Counted from the stretch's first letter, positions 10,201 to 19,485 are shown. The stretch: 64,000 bases of DNA from Brevundimonas diminuta 3F5N (GCF_900163625.1 NZ_FUIE01000085.1:48443-112442), one strand, 5' to 3'. Notes: generated from the sequence alone by a model not told the origin. Numbers and translations are program-made.

Positions 10201-10254
10201 GAGGAAGGAGGTCTCGGCAAAGACCTGGTTCAGCCGACCCGCATCGTCCGCCAT
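7234..10254 (-). CDS. sucA: 2-oxoglutarate dehydrogenase E1 component
   Basis: Thiamine-diphosphate-dependent decarboxylase that starts the 2-oxoglutarate dehydrogenase reaction. The product has 1006 residues and all the expected parts: an N-terminal E2-interacting segment (FLYGANAAFIEDLHEKW), GMAHRGRLNTL near residue 300, the TPP/Mg site GDAAFAGQGVVAECF near 415 followed by INNQIGFTT, and the C-terminal transketolase-like half ending in HLKELETFLAEAMA. It precedes odhB by 55 bases and is presumably cotranscribed with it. The 343-base upstream region contains the sucD terminator, so sucA probably has its own promoter. The very long open frame on the opposite strand is a high-GC shadow. Confidence 0.96.
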   Translation of the reverse strand: MADDAGRLNQVFAETSFLYGANAAFIEDLHEKWASDPGSVSGEWRAFFDQLKDNADLVKQSAAAGSWGRSGAAEPTEETAVFDGRWPAPKVDPKTAGKPGPRPAAPVADASGAVSAADVRAAAHDSIRALMLIRAYRVRGHLQANLDPLGIEPPIQNPELTPEFYGFTAADMDRPIFLDGVLGLETGSVRQVLEILKRTYCGNIGVQFMHIAEPDEKAWLQQRFEGPDKFEQNAFTKEGKLAIFRKLVEAEGFERFLHKRFPGTKRFGLDGGEAMVPALEQVIKRGGALGVDEIVFGMAHRGRLNTLAAVMGKPYKTIFHEFQGGSSVPSDIEGSGDVKYHMGASSDREFDGNKVHLSLTANPSHLEIVNPVVLGKARAKQAFDIREAEVNVGKPDNEWVLDRSKVVPLLIHGDAAFAGQGVVAECFALMGLKGYRTGGTLHFVINNQIGFTTAPRNSRSSPYPSDVALMVQAPIFHVNGDDPEAVVFASKVATEYRQKFHKDVVVDMFCYRRFGHNEGDDPTFTQPLMYAKIKNQPTTLEIYVKRLVGEGVLSQAEADAEITRFEAFLDAEFEAGKTFKADKADWLDGQWQGLGVDAGDDQQQRGKTGVPAEKLLEYGHRLTTIPNSVDMHKTLKRVIDGRRDAVSSGANIDWATAESLAFASLLDEGYNIRLSGQDSVRGTFSQRHSGVTDQTTEQRYFPLNNLRDGQAHFEVIDSALSEEAVLGFEYGYSLADPNTLTMWEGQFGDFVNGAQVVIDQFISSGERKWLRMSGLTMLLPHGYEGQGPEHSSARLERFLQQCAENNMQVANCTTPANYFHILRRQLHRSFRKPLILMTPKSLLRHKKAVSTLADMAVGSSFHRVLRDDAELRPDVAGVTLKADKDIRKVVVCSGKVYYDLLDAREKAGVNDIYILRLEQFYPWPIKSISAELARFPNADLVWCQEEPKNMGGWTFVDPWIELTLEKLNVKAKRARYVGRPASASTAAGLMSRHLKELETFLAEAMA

Positions 10255-10597
10255 TTTTCTCTCAATCGTCCCTTTACAACCGCCCGCGCACAGCCGCGCG
10301 GAGAGCAGCGCCGTTCATATAGGCCCTGTTTCCTTACTGGTCATGACCGAAGGGAGGCGGACCGGGTGGAATTTGGTCGAATCGGCAAGAAAAAACGCCC
10401 CCGGACGATTCCGGAGGCGTTACAAAAGGTCACACGGCGCGAAAAACACCCCCGGAACGCGGATAGATTAGACTTTGGTCCAATCCGCCGCCCCGCCTGA
10501 CGCCGTGACCTCCCTCAAGAAATCACGGCGCTCAAGTAGCGAGCGACCGCGTCGCGAGCGTTAACGCCGCGCCTCCAAAGAGGCGCTGCTGAAGGGT
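10255..10597. other. sucD-sucA intergenic region with terminator and structured DNA
   Basis: A 343-base gap without a gene. It contains a strong minus-strand terminator (10389-10421), a 7-bp hairpin (GCGCCTC at 10569-10575 pairing with GAGGCGC at 10580-10586), and a palindrome at 10588-10610 that overlaps the sucD stop. The sucA promoter must lie between about 10255 and 10388; GCCTATATG on the minus strand is a possible -10 but I cannot place a -35 with confidence. Confidence 0.6.
10389..10421 (-). terminator. Rho-independent terminator after sucCD
   Basis: Arms ACGCCCCCGGA and TCCGGAGGCGT pair with one mismatch around a 4-base loop. On the minus strand the hairpin is followed by TTTTTT. It sits between sucD and sucA, separating the two halves of the TCA block. 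Confidence 0.85.
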
Positions 10598-10610
10598 TTA
10601 ACCCTTCAGC
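10588..10610. repeat. 11-bp-arm palindrome overlapping the sucD stop codon
   Basis: GCTGAAGGGTT at 10588-10598 and AACCCTTCAGC at 10600-10610 are perfect reverse complements around one central base. The sucD stop codon (10598-10600) lies at the centre. In RNA the loop would be too tight for a perfect hairpin, but three or four bases can open; no T-run follows. Confidence 0.7.
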
Positions 10611-11500
10611 ACTTCCACCAGAGTCGTGCCCAGACGCGCCGGCGACGGCGAGACGCGGATGCCCGCGGCCTCCATGGCGGCGATCTTGGATTCCGCATCG
10701 CCCTTGCCGCCCGAGACGACAGCGCCGGCGTGGCCCATGGTGCGGCCCTTCGGCGCCGTGCGGCCCGCGATGAAGCCGGCCATCGGCTTCTTGCGGCCCT
10801 TCTTGGCTTCGTCGATCAGGAACTGGGCGGCGTCTTCTTCGGCCGCGCCGCCGATTTCACCGATCATGATGATGGATTCCGTGGCGTCGTCGGCCAGGAA
10901 CATTTCCAGCACGTCGATGAACTCGGTGCCCTTGACCGGGTCGCCGCCGATGCCGACGGCCGTGGTCTGGCCCAGGCCTTCGTTCGTGGTCTGGAACACG
11001 GCTTCATAGGTCAGGGTGCCCGAACGCGAGACGATGCCGACGTTGCCCTTCTTGAAGATGTTGCCCGGCATGATGCCGATCTTGCACTCGTCCGGGGTCA
11101 GGACGCCGGGGCAGTTCGGGCCCAGCAGGCGCGAGTTGGAACGGTCCAGGCGAGCCTTGACGCGCACCATGTCCTGCACCGGAATGCCTTCGGTGATGCA
11201 GGTGATGAAGGGGATCTCGGCCTCGATGGCCTCGATGATGGCGTCGGCCGCGCCTGCCGGCGGGACGTAGATCACCGTGGCGTCGGCGCCGGTGCGCTCC
11301 TTGCCCTCGGCGACCGAGGCGAAGATCGGCAGGCTTTCGCCGTGCGAGCCGGTCCAGGTCTGGCCGCCCTTGGTCGGGTGGACGCCGCCGACCATCTGGG
11401 TGCCGTGATAGGCCAGGGCCTGTTCGGTGTGGAAGCCGCCGGTCTTGCCGGTCAGGCCCTGAACCAGGATCTTGGTGTTCTTATTGACGAGAATGGACAT
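10598..11500 (-). CDS. sucD: Succinyl-CoA ligase alpha subunit
   Basis: Forms ATP or GTP from succinyl-CoA together with SucC in the TCA cycle. The 300 residues match the family length. The Rossmann CoA-binding fold occupies the N-terminal half ([28 protein letters not shown]). The phosphorylated histidine is His257 in [25 protein letters not shown] and [10 protein letters not shown] are conserved loops of the ligase domain. It starts 46 bases after the sucC stop, so the two form an operon, which ends at the terminator at 10389-10421. Confidence 0.97.
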   Translation of the reverse strand: MSILVNKNTKILVQGLTGKTGGFHTEQALAYHGTQMVGGVHPTKGGQTWTGSHGESLPIFASVAEGKERTGADATVIYVPPAGAADAIIEAIEAEIPFITCITEGIPVQDMVRVKARLDRSNSRLLGPNCPGVLTPDECKIGIMPGNIFKKGNVGIVSRSGTLTYEAVFQTTNEGLGQTTAVGIGGDPVKGTEFIDVLEMFLADDATESIIMIGEIGGAAEEDAAQFLIDEAKKGRKKPMAGFIAGRTAPKGRTMGHAGAVVSGGKGDAESKIAAMEAAGIRVSPSPARLGTTLVEVLKG

Positions 11501-11546
11501 GTGTCTGTGCTCTGAATTCTGTGTGTCTGCTGGGCGGTAGCGGCGC

Positions 11547-12737
<1,191 letters not shown>

Positions 12738-12902
12738 GTCTGGATCCGCGCCGTTAGGGAGGTTTGTGGAAACTTTGGCCGCGCTTATAGGCGTCGCGCC
12801 TTCGCCTGCGCAACCGCCTGTCGTCTTATGGCCTCATGAGGATTTTCTTATGCCGGGCGGCGAGCCTGCTTCAGGCCGCCGCCCGGTCCATCTTCGGGGC
12901 GA

Positions 12903-14291
12903 TTAGTCGACCCAGTCCTTCTTGAGCGTGCGCGAGGCGCCGAACAGCAGGGCCGAGGACAGAAGATAGAAGCCCATGCCCGTATAGATGGCCCAACGCA
13001 GGCTCTCCTCGCCGAAGGCCGGGCGCAGCAGGTCGCTCATCCAGCCGAAGTAGTAGATGCCGACGGCGATCCCCAGCAGGTTGTTGATCAGCAGGAACAG
13101 GGCCGAGGCCGTGGTCCGCATGGCCGGCGTAGCCAGGTGCTGCACCGCCGCCGTGATCGGACCCAGCCAGGTCAGGTTCAGACCCGTCGGGATCAGGAAG
13201 ATCAGGAAGGCCATGGTCAGGGCCGCCGCGCCGTTGGGATCGGACCCCGGCATGACCGCGCCCACCACCGCGCCCGAATTCATCGCCAGGATGAAACAGG
13301 GCACCGAGATCAGGAAGGCGATCGCCGGCGTCAGCGGATAGGCCGCCTTGGATGTCTTGCCCAGCCGGTCAGCCATGGAGCCGCCCAGCCAGATGCCCGC
13401 CACCCCGCCGACCAGAACGATGGCCGAATAGTACCAGGCCGTCTGCGACAGGGTCAGGCCGAAGCTGCGCATGAAGAAGCTGGGCAGCCAGGCGGCCACG
13501 CCATAGCCGCAGACCGAAGACGACGCCGCCCCGAACGCCAGCAGCCAGAAGCTGGGCTTGGGCGCCAGGGTGCGCACCACTTCCTTGAAGGGCGGCGCCT
13601 TGAGCTCCTTGGCGACGGGAGCGGCCGCGACCGGCGCCGCGAGCGCCGCCGGCTCGACGTCCAGTCCGCCGCGCTTGGGATCCTTGACCGTCAGGCGCAG
13701 CACCGGCGCGACCAGCACGCCCAGAACGCCGACCACGATGAAGGCCGTGCGCCAGCCATAGGTCGCCGCCAGCAGGCCGCCGACCAGGGTGCCCGCCGCC
13801 ATGCCCAGCGGAATGCCGAAGGCGTAGGCCGCGAGCGCCCGCGCCCGCTGCGACTTGGGAAAATAGTCGGCGATCAGGGAATAGGCCGGCGCCACGCCGC
13901 CCGCCTCGCCGATGCCCACGCCCATGCGGCACAGGAACAGCGAACCGAACCCGCCCGCCAGGCCGCACAGGGCGGTGAAGCCCGACCAGATGGTCAGGGC
14001 GCCGGTCATGATCCACACCCGGCTGAACCGATCCGCCAGCCAGGCGATGGGGATGGCCAGGGTCGAATAGAGCAGGGCGAAGGCCAGCCCCCCCAACAGG
14101 CCGAACTGGGTGTCGCTGAGGTTGAACTCGGCCTTCAGCGGCGCGGCCAGGATGCCGATGATCTGCCGATCCAGGAAGTTCAGCATGTAGATGAGGATCA
14201 GAACCCCCAGCACATAGTAGCGATAGCTCGGCGACGCGGCGCGCGCGTCGAGCGTCCCCGCGTCGGCCTTTGCGGCCTCGATCTGGCTCAT
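12903..14291 (-). CDS. MFS transporter (spinster-like)
   Basis: Twelve-helix inner-membrane transporter of the major facilitator superfamily, 462 residues from the ATG at 14291 (GGGGAA just upstream). YMLNFLDRQIIGILAAPLKAEFNLSDTQFGLLGG and the loop motif LADRFSRVWIM resemble the spinster-like subgroup, often found next to TonB-dependent receptors in Caulobacterales and Sphingomonadales. The substrate cannot be read from sequence. It lies downstream of the TonB receptor gene on the same strand but with a terminator between them, so expression may be partly independent. A longer open frame to 14375 lacks a ribosome site and adds a charged stretch, so it is not favoured. Confidence 0.88.
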   Translation of the reverse strand: MSQIEAAKADAGTLDARAASPSYRYYVLGVLILIYMLNFLDRQIIGILAAPLKAEFNLSDTQFGLLGGLAFALLYSTLAIPIAWLADRFSRVWIMTGALTIWSGFTALCGLAGGFGSLFLCRMGVGIGEAGGVAPAYSLIADYFPKSQRARALAAYAFGIPLGMAAGTLVGGLLAATYGWRTAFIVVGVLGVLVAPVLRLTVKDPKRGGLDVEPAALAAPVAAAPVAKELKAPPFKEVVRTLAPKPSFWLLAFGAASSSVCGYGVAAWLPSFFMRSFGLTLSQTAWYYSAIVLVGGVAGIWLGGSMADRLGKTSKAAYPLTPAIAFLISVPCFILAMNSGAVVGAVMPGSDPNGAAALTMAFLIFLIPTGLNLTWLGPITAAVQHLATPAMRTTASALFLLINNLLGIAVGIYYFGWMSDLLRPAFGEESLRWAIYTGMGFYLLSSALLFGASRTLKKDWVD

Positions 14292-14350
14292 GGACGTTCC
14301 CCGACTATGTTCCTTAAGACGACGGTAGCGGCCTCGCCGCTCCGCGCCAC

Positions 14351-14387
14351 AAAAAAGAAGGGCGGCGGCTCCCATGAACCGCCGCCC
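14351..14387 (-). terminator. Rho-independent terminator after the TonB receptor gene
   Basis: Nine-base perfect stem (GGGCGGCGG at 14360-14368, CCGCCGCCC at 14379-14387), followed on the minus strand by CTTCTTTTTT. It lies 26 bases after the receptor stop and before the MFS gene. Confidence 0.85.
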
Positions 14388-14413
14388 AGTGCGCTGCGTT
14401 CAGGCGCGCAGCA

Positions 14414-16678
14414 TCAATATTTGGCCGAAACCTTGATCATCCAGGTCCGCGGTGCGCCGTAGTAGGCGGTGCGGATGTTGCCGATCGAGGAGAATTCCTG
14501 GGCGTCGGTCTTGTAGACCTCATCCGACAGGTTCTGACCGTAGAGGCCGACCGTGTAACGGTCCGAGGCGTTCGACCAGACGACGCGGGCGTCATAGAGC
14601 CAATAGTCGTCCTGATACATGCCAGGGATTTCGGTCCCGGTGTTCTCGTAGGTGTTGTCCACCGCCAGAGCCATCCGCGAGCGATACTTGGCCGCGCCGC
14701 CCACGGTGACGGACGATCCGCCCGACAGGAACCACTCGTACTGACCGCCGAACCGCAGGGTCCACTTGGGCGAGAAGGCCGGGTCCTGGAAGGCGCGGCT
14801 GCCACTGAAGTTGGTGAAGCGGTTGTCCTTGAACTCCTTGTAGTCAGCGTCGAGGAAGCCGACCTGAGCGTCCAGCGTCAGACCGCGGACCGGCATCAGA
14901 ACGCCTTCCATTTCGAAGCCGAAGATGTCTAGCTGACCAGCATTCAGCACCGACAGAACCGGCGCGGGCAAGCCGGTGACCGGATCGGTATCCAGACCAG
15001 CGACGCGGGCCTGGAAATCCTCATACTTGGTCATGAAGGCCGCCAGGTTCAGGCGGGCGCGACGATCCCAGAACGAGGTCTTGGCGCCGACCTCGAAGGA
15101 ATCGGCCGTTTCCGGCTGATACTCCGTCGCCTCGGTCGGGGAGTTGGCGCGGCCGTTGAAGCCGCCCGACTTGAAGCCCTGCGAATAGCGCGCATAGACC
15201 ATGGCGTCGTCGGACAGCTGATAGTCGGCCGACAGCATGATCGAGGTGTCATCGTACTTGCCCACGTCCGGCGCGAAGACGTAGGTCGCGTTGAACGCCG
15301 GGAGCAGGCTGTAGAAGGTCGACGTCGTGCGCCAGTAGTCCTTCTCCTCCTCGGTGTAGCGGACCCCCGCCGACAGACGCAGCTTGTCGGTCACGTCATA
15401 GCTGAGGTTGCCGTATACGGCCTTGGAGGTGGTCTCCAAAGTGTCGTCGATGGTGCGTAGGAAGCCGGAATTTCCGAACGCGGGCCCCAGCAGGGCGTCG
15501 TTGTAGCTTTCCTGGTGGGAGTCGACGTCTTCCTTCAGGTAGTACAGGCCAGCCACCGCGTTCAGACGGTCGCCAGTGTAGGTCAGCTGCAGTTCCTGGC
15601 TGAACTGGTTCTGATCCACGGCCACCAGGGCGTCGGCGATCTCCAGCTCGGTCGCGTCGAAATCGATGTAATCATCGGTGTTCATGGCGCGATAGGAGGT
15701 GATCGACTTCAGCGACAGGGCGTCGGAGATGTCCCACGTCGCGCGCAGCGCCGAACCCCAGCTTTCCAGCCGCGTTTCGTTCGGCAGGCCCGGCGTCGTG
15801 CGGGTCTTGAAGTCATATTCCGGAACCGGATTGGGCACAGGACGCAGCACCGTCGTCTTCAGCAGGTCCGTCAGGCTGTTCTGGGCTTGACCGACGGTCA
15901 TGCCCGCGTCGTCCTTGGCGTAGTCGGCGTTCAGGTCGATGCGGAAGTTCGACGCCGGATCCCAGGCCAGGCTCGCGCGCACGGCGGTCGAGTTCTTGTC
16001 GTTGTACTCCGCTCCGGTGGCCGGGTCGGTGACATAGCCGCCGCGTTCCGAATGCAGGGCCGACAGACCCAGGGCCAGGGTGTCGGTGACCGGGCCGGAG
16101 ATCGCGCCCTGGAACTCCATCAGATCATAGTCGCCATAGGCGGCGGAGGCGCGGGCGCGGAATTCCTGGTCCGGGCGGCGCGACACCAGCTTCATGGCGC
16201 CGCCGATGGTGTTCTTCCCGTACAGGGTGCCCTGCGGGCCGCGCAGGATCTCGACGCGCTCCAGGTCCAGCAGGTCGAACTGGGTGCCGCGAATACGCGA
16301 ATAATAGACGTCGTCGACATAGACGCCGACGGCCGGGTCGAAGGTTTGCAGAGCGTCCGGCTGGCCGACGCCGCGGATGTAGATGTTGGTCGAGTTCGAC
16401 GAGCCGCGGCCCTGTACCAGGTTCAGGTTCGGCACTGCGCCTTGCAGGTCCGTCACCTGCTGGGCGCCCGTGCGCTCCAGGGTCTCGCCGCTGAACGCCG
16501 TCAGGGCCAGAGGCGTCTTCTGGGCCGACTCTTCCGTGCGACGAGCGGTGACGATGATGTCCTCGACCTGAGACGCAGCCTCCTGCGTGGTCGCGTCCTG
16601 AGCCTGCGCCGCGGAGGCCATTGCGCCGAAGGCGGCGCCCGCCAGCAGGGCGGTCTTCACGAGTCTGTTCATGTGCAT
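14414..16678 (-). CDS. TonB-dependent outer-membrane receptor
   Basis: Outer-membrane beta-barrel for TonB-driven uptake, 754 residues. It has a signal peptide (NRLVKTALLAGAAFGAMASAAQA), a TonB-box-like segment (VEDIIVTARR), a plug domain at about 45-160 (PLALTAFSGETLERTG, YIRGVGQPD, VEILRGPQGTLYGKNT), and a barrel ending in a C-terminal aromatic residue (VSAKY). The ligand is unknown; these receptors in Caulobacterales carry sugars, aromatic or plant-derived compounds as often as iron. It is divergent from the TetR gene, and the MFS transporter gene follows. The start may be the second ATG (16672), which has a better-spaced GGGA upstream. Confidence 0.93.
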   Translation of the reverse strand: MHMNRLVKTALLAGAAFGAMASAAQAQDATTQEAASQVEDIIVTARRTEESAQKTPLALTAFSGETLERTGAQQVTDLQGAVPNLNLVQGRGSSNSTNIYIRGVGQPDALQTFDPAVGVYVDDVYYSRIRGTQFDLLDLERVEILRGPQGTLYGKNTIGGAMKLVSRRPDQEFRARASAAYGDYDLMEFQGAISGPVTDTLALGLSALHSERGGYVTDPATGAEYNDKNSTAVRASLAWDPASNFRIDLNADYAKDDAGMTVGQAQNSLTDLLKTTVLRPVPNPVPEYDFKTRTTPGLPNETRLESWGSALRATWDISDALSLKSITSYRAMNTDDYIDFDATELEIADALVAVDQNQFSQELQLTYTGDRLNAVAGLYYLKEDVDSHQESYNDALLGPAFGNSGFLRTIDDTLETTSKAVYGNLSYDVTDKLRLSAGVRYTEEEKDYWRTTSTFYSLLPAFNATYVFAPDVGKYDDTSIMLSADYQLSDDAMVYARYSQGFKSGGFNGRANSPTEATEYQPETADSFEVGAKTSFWDRRARLNLAAFMTKYEDFQARVAGLDTDPVTGLPAPVLSVLNAGQLDIFGFEMEGVLMPVRGLTLDAQVGFLDADYKEFKDNRFTNFSGSRAFQDPAFSPKWTLRFGGQYEWFLSGGSSVTVGGAAKYRSRMALAVDNTYENTGTEIPGMYQDDYWLYDARVVWSNASDRYTVGLYGQNLSDEVYKTDAQEFSSIGNIRTAYYGAPRTWMIKVSAKY

Positions 16679-16779
16679 CCCAATCTTGTTTCCGGCCCGA
16701 TCGACGCTTTTATTCAGCGTTCAATGATTTTTTGCATTGGTGACGGTCTTTCGCCCGCCTGTCAAACGGCCAAGCCTGA

Positions 16780-16794
16780 TTTCCGTCACGGAAA
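16780..16794. promoter_or_regulatory. Candidate TetR operator
   Basis: TTTCCGTCACGGAAA, a perfect 6-bp inverted repeat with a 3-base centre, the usual size of a TetR-family operator. It lies 55 bases before the TetR start and about 100 bases before the divergent receptor gene. A weaker repeat (CAATG at 16722-16726, CATTG at 16735-16739) lies closer to the receptor. Binding is inferred from position and symmetry only. Confidence 0.5.
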
Positions 16795-16849
16795 GGCCCG
16801 CCCTGTGGCGCCGTTGCACTAACCCCCAAAGCGCGACTAGCTTCCGGCC

Positions 16850-17578
16850 ATGACGAAGAGCGACCTGCCGCCGCCCCAAATTCCACCGCTGCCCGCCGCG
16901 CCCGCGCGGCGCGGACGGCCCAAGAAGTCCAAGGCGGCCGCTGCGGGCGAGACGCGCGACGCCATTCTGAACGCGGCCGAGGACCTGTTCTCCAAGCACG
17001 GATTCTACGGCGTCACCATCCGCGAGGTGGCGCGCGAGGCGGGCGTGGATACGGCCCTGGTCCACTATTATTTCGGGGCCAAGAAGGAGCTGTTCGACGC
17101 CGTCTTCAACCGCCGCGCCGAGGTGTGGAACGCCGAGCGCGTCGCCGCGGTCGATCGCTACGCCGAGGCTGCGGGCGACGCCATGACGCTGGAAGGACTG
17201 TTCGAGGCCTTCCTGCGCCCGCCGTTCCAATGGTCGCTGAAGGGCGGGCCGGGGTGGAAGCACTACGCCGCCCTGGTGGCCCAGACCAACGCCAACCCCG
17301 CCTTCGGCGGCGAGACCATGGCCCGCTATTTCGACCCCGCGATCCGCCGCCTGCTGGAGCTGGTCAAGCGCATCATGCCCGAGGCGGACGAAGCCGACCT
17401 CTATTGGGCCTATCACAACCTGTCGGGCGCCCTGACGCTGACCCTGGGCGAGACAGGGCGACTGGACCGCCTGTCGGGCGGCCTGTGCCGGTCCGGCGAT
17501 CTGGACAGCGCCTGCGACTACATGGTGCGGTTCGCCGCCGCCGGTTTCCGCGCCGTCTGCGGTCCGGCGCGCGCGTGA
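16850..17578 (+). CDS. TetR-family transcriptional regulator
   Basis: DNA-binding repressor-type regulator, 242 residues. After a proline-rich leader and a basic patch (RRGRPKKSK) comes the TetR N-terminal domain, with the helix-turn-helix at about 54-75 (GVTIREVAREAGVDTALVHYYF). The C-terminal ligand domain (about 95-240) includes PPFQWSLKGGPGWKHYAALVAQT. It is divergent from the TonB receptor, and a 15-base palindrome lies in the shared region, so it probably controls the receptor and its own operon. Its stop overlaps the start of the membrane LytTR regulator, so the two are translated together. Confidence 0.9.
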   Translation: MTKSDLPPPQIPPLPAAPARRGRPKKSKAAAAGETRDAILNAAEDLFSKHGFYGVTIREVAREAGVDTALVHYYFGAKKELFDAVFNRRAEVWNAERVAAVDRYAEAAGDAMTLEGLFEAFLRPPFQWSLKGGPGWKHYAALVAQTNANPAFGGETMARYFDPAIRRLLELVKRIMPEADEADLYWAYHNLSGALTLTLGETGRLDRLSGGLCRSGDLDSACDYMVRFAAAGFRAVCGPARA

Positions 17579-18357
17579 CGCCGCGACCGGATTTCTCGCC
17601 GGGCTCCAAGGCGCGCGACTTCCTGCGCGGCCTGGCGGTGGCCGTGGGGGCGGGCGTCTTCCTGGCGCTCGGCGGAGCCTTCGGCTCCAACGGCGCGCCG
17701 CTGGCGCAGCGTCTGGCCTATTGGGTGCCCGTGCTCGTCGTCGGCGGCCTGTGGGGGCACCTGTGCAGCCTGCTGGTCGAGCGCTTCATCGACGTGGACG
17801 CACGCCCCTGGCTGGGCGTCGCCGCCCTGACCCTGGTCATCACCGGGCCCTTGACCGTCATGATCTGGGCCATGACCGGCCTGATGTTCGAAGGTCGGCT
17901 GCGCCACGCCGACGACCTGCGCCACTTCTTCCCGCCGGTGGCGCTGATCACCGCCGTACTCAGCGTCCTGAACGTCTTCCTGGGCCGCAAGCAGCCGGTC
18001 GAGACCCACGCCGCCGCGCCAGGCGCCGCGCCCGCCCGCTTCCTCGACCGCCTGCCGCCTCGCTTGCGCGGCGCGCGGCTGATCGCGGTCCAGGCCGAGG
18101 ACCACTATCTGCGCCTGCACACCGACAGAGGCTCGGACCTGATCCTGATGCGGCTGTCCGACGCCCTGGGCGAACTGGAAGGGCTGGAAGGCGCCCAGAC
18201 CCACCGCAGCTGGTGGGTGGCCAAGAGCGCCGTGGCCTCGGTCGCACGCGGCGACGGCCGCGCCGCCCTAACGCTGGACGGCGGCCCCGGCGGCGAACTG
18301 GTCGCCCCCGTCAGCCGCCGCTACGCCAAGGCCCTACGCGACGCGGGCTGGTGGTGA
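17575..18357 (+). CDS. Membrane-anchored LytTR-domain regulator
   Basis: A 260-residue predicted inner-membrane transcription regulator. The start is a GTG at 17575 that overlaps the TetR stop (GTGA); there is no separate ribosome site, so translational coupling is likely. Four hydrophobic helices lie at about 18-35, 46-66, 80-103 and 118-136. An Ala/Pro linker follows, then a LytTR DNA-binding domain at about 160-258 (RGARLIAVQAEDHYLRLHTDRG, RSWWVAKSAVASVARG). There is no receiver domain, so the signal is presumably sensed in the membrane or by a partner. Longer open frames in this register begin inside the TetR gene and are artefacts. It ends four bases from the convergent corA gene. Confidence 0.88.
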   Translation: MTPRPDFSPGSKARDFLRGLAVAVGAGVFLALGGAFGSNGAPLAQRLAYWVPVLVVGGLWGHLCSLLVERFIDVDARPWLGVAALTLVITGPLTVMIWAMTGLMFEGRLRHADDLRHFFPPVALITAVLSVLNVFLGRKQPVETHAAAPGAAPARFLDRLPPRLRGARLIAVQAEDHYLRLHTDRGSDLILMRLSDALGELEGLEGAQTHRSWWVAKSAVASVARGDGRAALTLDGGPGGELVAPVSRRYAKALRDAGWW

Positions 18358-18361
18358 GCCC

Positions 18362-19342
18362 CTACAGCCAGCGCTTCTTGCGGAAGACGAGATACGGCAG
18401 GGCGGCCGACAGGATCATCGCCCCCACCGCCGCCGGATAGCCGTACCGCCAGTGCAATTCCGGCATCACGTCAAAGTTCATGCCGTAGATGGAGGCGATC
18501 AGCGTCGGCGGCAGCAGGGCCACGGCCGCGACCGAGAATATCTTGATGATCTGGTTCTGCTCCAGATTGATCAGGCCCAGGGTCGCATCCATCAGGAAGG
18601 TCACCTTGGACGACATGGAGACGCTGAGCTCGCTCAGCGCCGCCGCATCGCGTTGCAGCAAGCGCACGGTCTGGCGCGCCTCGCGGTCCGCCTTGCCCCC
18701 GGCGCGCGCGCCCGACAGCGCCGCGTGATAGGCCAGCAAGCGCTGCAGGCTGGACAGGCTCTCGCGGATCAGGGCCAGGAAGTCGCCCGCCCGGCCGATG
18801 TCCTGGATCACCAGTTGCAGGTTGTGACTCTCCACCGCCTTGGGGTCGCGCTTGCGGAAGATCTGGCGCGAGATGGCGTCCAGCTCCAGCCCCTTCATCT
18901 CCAGGGCGTCGGCGTAGCGGTCGATGACGGCCTCGATCAGCCCCATCATGATGGCCTCGCCGCCGGCCAGCTTCTCGCCCGGCTTGTTGGTGGCGCGGGC
19001 GATGAACAACTGGAAGGAGCGCGGCTGGCCGTAGCGCACCGTCACCAGCCGCCCGCCCTTGAGGATGAAGGTCACGGGCGTCTTGACCGGATCATGCGTC
19101 TCCAGGTCCGTGGCCACGGCGGCGATCATGAAGACGCCGTTGTCCTCAGCGTAGAGGCGGGCGGACGGCTCGACATCGTCCATCTCGTCCCTGCTGGGGA
19201 TGTCGATGCCGGTCAGGGTCTCCAGCGCGGCCACCTCATCGGCGGTCGGGGAGACGAGGTCGATCCAGCAGGCGGGGCCGTGATCCACGGCCGTGTCCAG
19301 GCGCACGAGCCGATCGGCGCGCCAGTCATAGGCGTTCAGCAT
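18362..19342 (-). CDS. corA: CorA-family Mg2+/divalent cation channel
   Basis: Inner-membrane magnesium (and cobalt/nickel) channel, active as a pentamer. The 326 residues consist of a large cytoplasmic N-terminal domain with long helices and two C-terminal membrane helices. The signature GMN sits at residues 287-289 in SIYGMNFDVMPEL, just after the first helix (IIKIFSVAAVALLPPTLIASIYG). The positively charged end FRKKRWL is typical. It is transcribed alone; the 222 bases upstream hold the terminator of the next gene and no obvious magnesium riboswitch. Confidence 0.93.
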   Translation of the reverse strand: MLNAYDWRADRLVRLDTAVDHGPACWIDLVSPTADEVAALETLTGIDIPSRDEMDDVEPSARLYAEDNGVFMIAAVATDLETHDPVKTPVTFILKGGRLVTVRYGQPRSFQLFIARATNKPGEKLAGGEAIMMGLIEAVIDRYADALEMKGLELDAISRQIFRKRDPKAVESHNLQLVIQDIGRAGDFLALIRESLSSLQRLLAYHAALSGARAGGKADREARQTVRLLQRDAAALSELSVSMSSKVTFLMDATLGLINLEQNQIIKIFSVAAVALLPPTLIASIYGMNFDVMPELHWRYGYPAAVGAMILSAALPYLVFRKKRWL

Positions 19343-19448
19343 AAGTCGCTTCCTTTCGCGAGGACCCTCGCGCGGAAGCGGAGCGTCCTCAGAGCGTCGA
19401 AGAAGTTGAAGACTGACTTCGGTCTTCGGGGTTCATCTGAGGGTTTCC

Positions 19449-19485
19449 AAAAAGACGCCGCCCCAAGACAAGCATCTGGGCGGCG
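19449..19485 (-). terminator. Rho-independent terminator of the carotenoid oxygenase operon
   Basis: CGCCGCCC at 19456-19463 pairs with GGGCGGCG at 19478-19485. On the minus strand TC then TTTTT follows the hairpin. It lies about 80 bases after the oxygenase stop. Confidence 0.8.

Noticed and set aside
6433..10500. A 1355-codon plus-strand open frame across sucA and odhB
   Set aside because: Antisense shadow of sucA and odhB in high-GC DNA; its translation is Gln/Arg/Asp/His-rich with no domain, and the minus-strand genes are unmistakable.
12853..12886. GC-rich hairpin after the MFS gene as a terminator
   Set aside because: Nine-base stem present, but on the minus strand the following bases are A-rich rather than T-rich, so it is not a canonical terminator.
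17125..18357. Long frame that would start the LytTR regulator inside the TetR gene
   Set aside because: The first 150 codons are the TetR gene read out of frame; the GTG at 17575 gives a sensible membrane protein.
19343..19448. Magnesium riboswitch upstream of corA
   Set aside because: A short GAAGAC/GTCTTC repeat is present but none of the conserved elements of M-box RNAs could be found.
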